Assembly (NCBI GenBank): GCA_902462665.1
Contig: CABQCM010000065.1
Location: forward strand, 1-7,189
Length of the DNA: 7,189 bases
Direction: 5' to 3'
Source of the DNA: an uncultured Oscillospiraceae bacterium
GTDB taxonomy: Bacteria; Bacillota; Clostridia; Oscillospirales; Acutalibacteraceae
Shown here piece after piece: positions 5,840-7,189 of the stretch (position 1 is the stretch's first letter; every line of letters starts with the position of its first letter). The position numbers were made by a program, and so were the translations under genes. The notes below the pieces were generated by a model. That model saw only the letters and a program-made list of their open reading frames with translations. It was not told where the DNA came from and did no database searches.

Positions 5840-7189
5840 TTATTTATTTAATGCCCGCAGCAAATCAGCGCGCATTTTGGTGTAGTTTGCCCAGAAATCC
5901 TGGGCGGTCAAATGTTTCAGTGCATAATCGTGTATGGCTTTGACCTGTTCTTTGGTATCGCCGTTCTTGCCGAGTTCGAGGATGACATAATCGTTCAATC
6001 CGGCCTGCCATTCCAGCCACCGGCGGGATTTTTCGACGCTGCCGTCCGGCATTTTATAGAAGAACCCGGAGTGTCCGGTATTGTCTTCTGCTCCGCGCGG
6101 ATAGAGATAATATGTAGTCCAGTAACAGCATCCGTCCATATCGTATATGGAAGAGTATATTGGCAGTTCACGGAAGCGGCGTGATGGGTTAGCCGGCACC
6201 GGGTCGCAGGCATAAATCCAGTATTCGGTAGGAACGGAACGAAGCTGGTCGAGTTTTTCCTTATACTCCTGCATATACGGCGGGAAGAGCCACGCCACCG
6301 GACACCATATATCGACATACGGGTCAAATCGTTCGATAATATCGTCATCCTGATTCAGGCAGTCGGACATGATTCTTACATTTGGGTTGTAAGCCTTTAT
6401 CGCTTTTGCTGATTCAAGAAATTCGTCGGATAAGTCCTCGTCATAGATATGCAGATACCACTTGTCATAACCGATTCCTTCCGCCTCCAGAGTTTCAATT
6501 AATTTATCGAGCCAAGGTTCATATTCTTTTTTCCAGCCGCCATTTTTGCGGATAAAACCTTCCTCGATGACAAAGTTTGCATCCAGATCCGGAGCCGCCT
6601 TTTTCACGGCCTGAATAACCTCGGCATAATAAGAGAAATCGGTGGGCATTTCCGCGGAATATAAGGTTGGCAGGTCGCGGATATGGAAGACGTTGACTCT
6701 GCCGTCGAGCAGGAGGTCGAGTTTCTGTGGTTCAAGAGCGCCTGAATAATCCCAGTGGAATATTTTAATTGGCATAGTATCTGGCAGTTCAGTCTTGGTA
6801 ACTTCCAAAGTGAAAGGCAGTTTTTTCGACTTAAGCTGAGGGTCAAAAGGAGTAAAATCGATTTCTCCGTCAAATATTCCGGATTGAGTGCTTTCAAATC
6901 TCAGCATAATTCCCATAGTTTCTTTTGCGCCGACATGGATAATATCGTTATGTTTTAGTTTTATCGGCATATCCGGAACGCCGTCCACTTCGAGCAGTTT
7001 ATAAACGTTGGTAAACTCTGCTGCTTTACCTGAGAGTGTGATGGTAAAATTGTGTGGTTTATCGAAATTATTGCGCACCAGGACAATAAATCCTTCTCTG
7101 GCATTATTTGGCATAACGTGAGTATATTGGCTGTCGCGATTCGGGAATACGGTTGAAAAGTCGAAGTCGAAAGTTGAGTTTACCGGCAT
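5840..7189 (-). CDS. Glycoside hydrolase-like protein with GH123/DUF4091-type C-terminal domain (5' partial)
   Basis: 449 residues are visible. The frame reaches the window edge at an ATG, which may be internal, so signal peptide and true start cannot be judged. Residues about 1-135 look like beta-sandwich modules (alternating strands, for example EGFIVLVRNNF and GIMLRFEST). From about 140 a barrel-like region begins (IKIFHWDYSG, NVFHIRDLPTLY). The pair Asp250-Glu251 in HIYDEDLSDEF sits where DUF4091/GH123 proteins carry their adjacent Asp-Glu catalytic pair. The C-terminal stretch GCCYWTTYYLYPRG (353-366) and SRRWLEWQAGLNDYVILEL (388-406) follow the DUF4091 pattern of a Trp/Tyr-rich sugar site and a G-x-x-D-Y-x-x-L helix. 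Characterised GH123 enzymes release N-acetylgalactosamine from glycans; whether this one does is not shown. It is convergent with the cas operon and shows no functional tie to it. Confidence 0.7.
   Translation of the reverse strand: MPVNSTFDFDFSTVFPNRDSQYTHVMPNNAREGFIVLVRNNFDKPHNFTITLSGKAAEFTNVYKLLEVDGVPDMPIKLKHNDIIHVGAKETMGIMLRFESTQSGIFDGEIDFTPFDPQLKSKKLPFTLEVTKTELPDTMPIKIFHWDYSGALEPQKLDLLLDGRVNVFHIRDLPTLYSAEMPTDFSYYAEVIQAVKKAAPDLDANFVIEEGFIRKNGGWKKEYEPWLDKLIETLEAEGIGYDKWYLHIYDEDLSDEFLESAKAIKAYNPNVRIMSDCLNQDDDIIERFDPYVDIWCPVAWLFPPYMQEYKEKLDQLRSVPTEYWIYACDPVPANPSRRFRELPIYSSIYDMDGCCYWTTYYLYPRGAEDNTGHSGFFYKMPDGSVEKSRRWLEWQAGLNDYVILELGKNGDTKEQVKAIHDYALKHLTAQDFWANYTKMRADLLRALNK

Overview
The window holds most of a type II-C CRISPR-Cas locus, followed by a convergently oriented glycoside-hydrolase-like gene. 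From left to right it contains: cas9 (5' end cut by the window edge), cas1 and cas2 on the + strand as a tightly packed operon; a 49-bp AT-rich gap; a CRISPR array with 23 identical 36-bp repeats, 23 spacers and a truncated 24th repeat; and a leftward (- strand) gene with a GH123/DUF4091-like catalytic domain that runs off the right edge. No csn2 or cas4 follows cas2. Together with a Cas9 of roughly 1,020-1,040 residues, this places the system in subtype II-C.

Regulatory layout is the most interesting part. Read on the - strand, every repeat ends in the extended -10 motif TGCTATATT, with a TTGTAG hexamer 16 bp upstream. This is the arrangement known from Neisseria meningitidis and Campylobacter jejuni type II-C arrays, where each repeat carries its own crRNA promoter. 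The array should therefore be transcribed leftward, against the cas operon. Two intrinsic terminators flank it. One lies inside the last codons of cas2 and faces right. The other lies just after the hydrolase gene, faces left, and uses the degenerate repeat as part of its T-tract. The degenerate repeat sits at the crRNA 5' end and keeps only the promoter-bearing half.

The spacers give hints about targets. Spacers 12 and 20, counted from the cas2 side, are variants of one another. Their four differences are transitions, three of them synonymous in a single open frame, so they appear to come from homologous coding sequences of two related elements. Both start at the same base on their left side, which fits PAM-anchored capture if the crRNA is encoded leftward. 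Spacers 3 and 8 share a weaker similarity around an A/G-rich stretch and an ATG.

No tracrRNA or anti-repeat is visible here. It probably lies upstream of cas9, outside the window. The organism cannot be named with confidence. Moderate GC, a compact II-C Cas9 with an I-E-H-I-V-P HNH core and a DUF4091/GH123-type hydrolase would suit a gut or environmental bacterium of the PVC group (for example Lentisphaerota/Victivallales-like), but this is only a guess from gene style.
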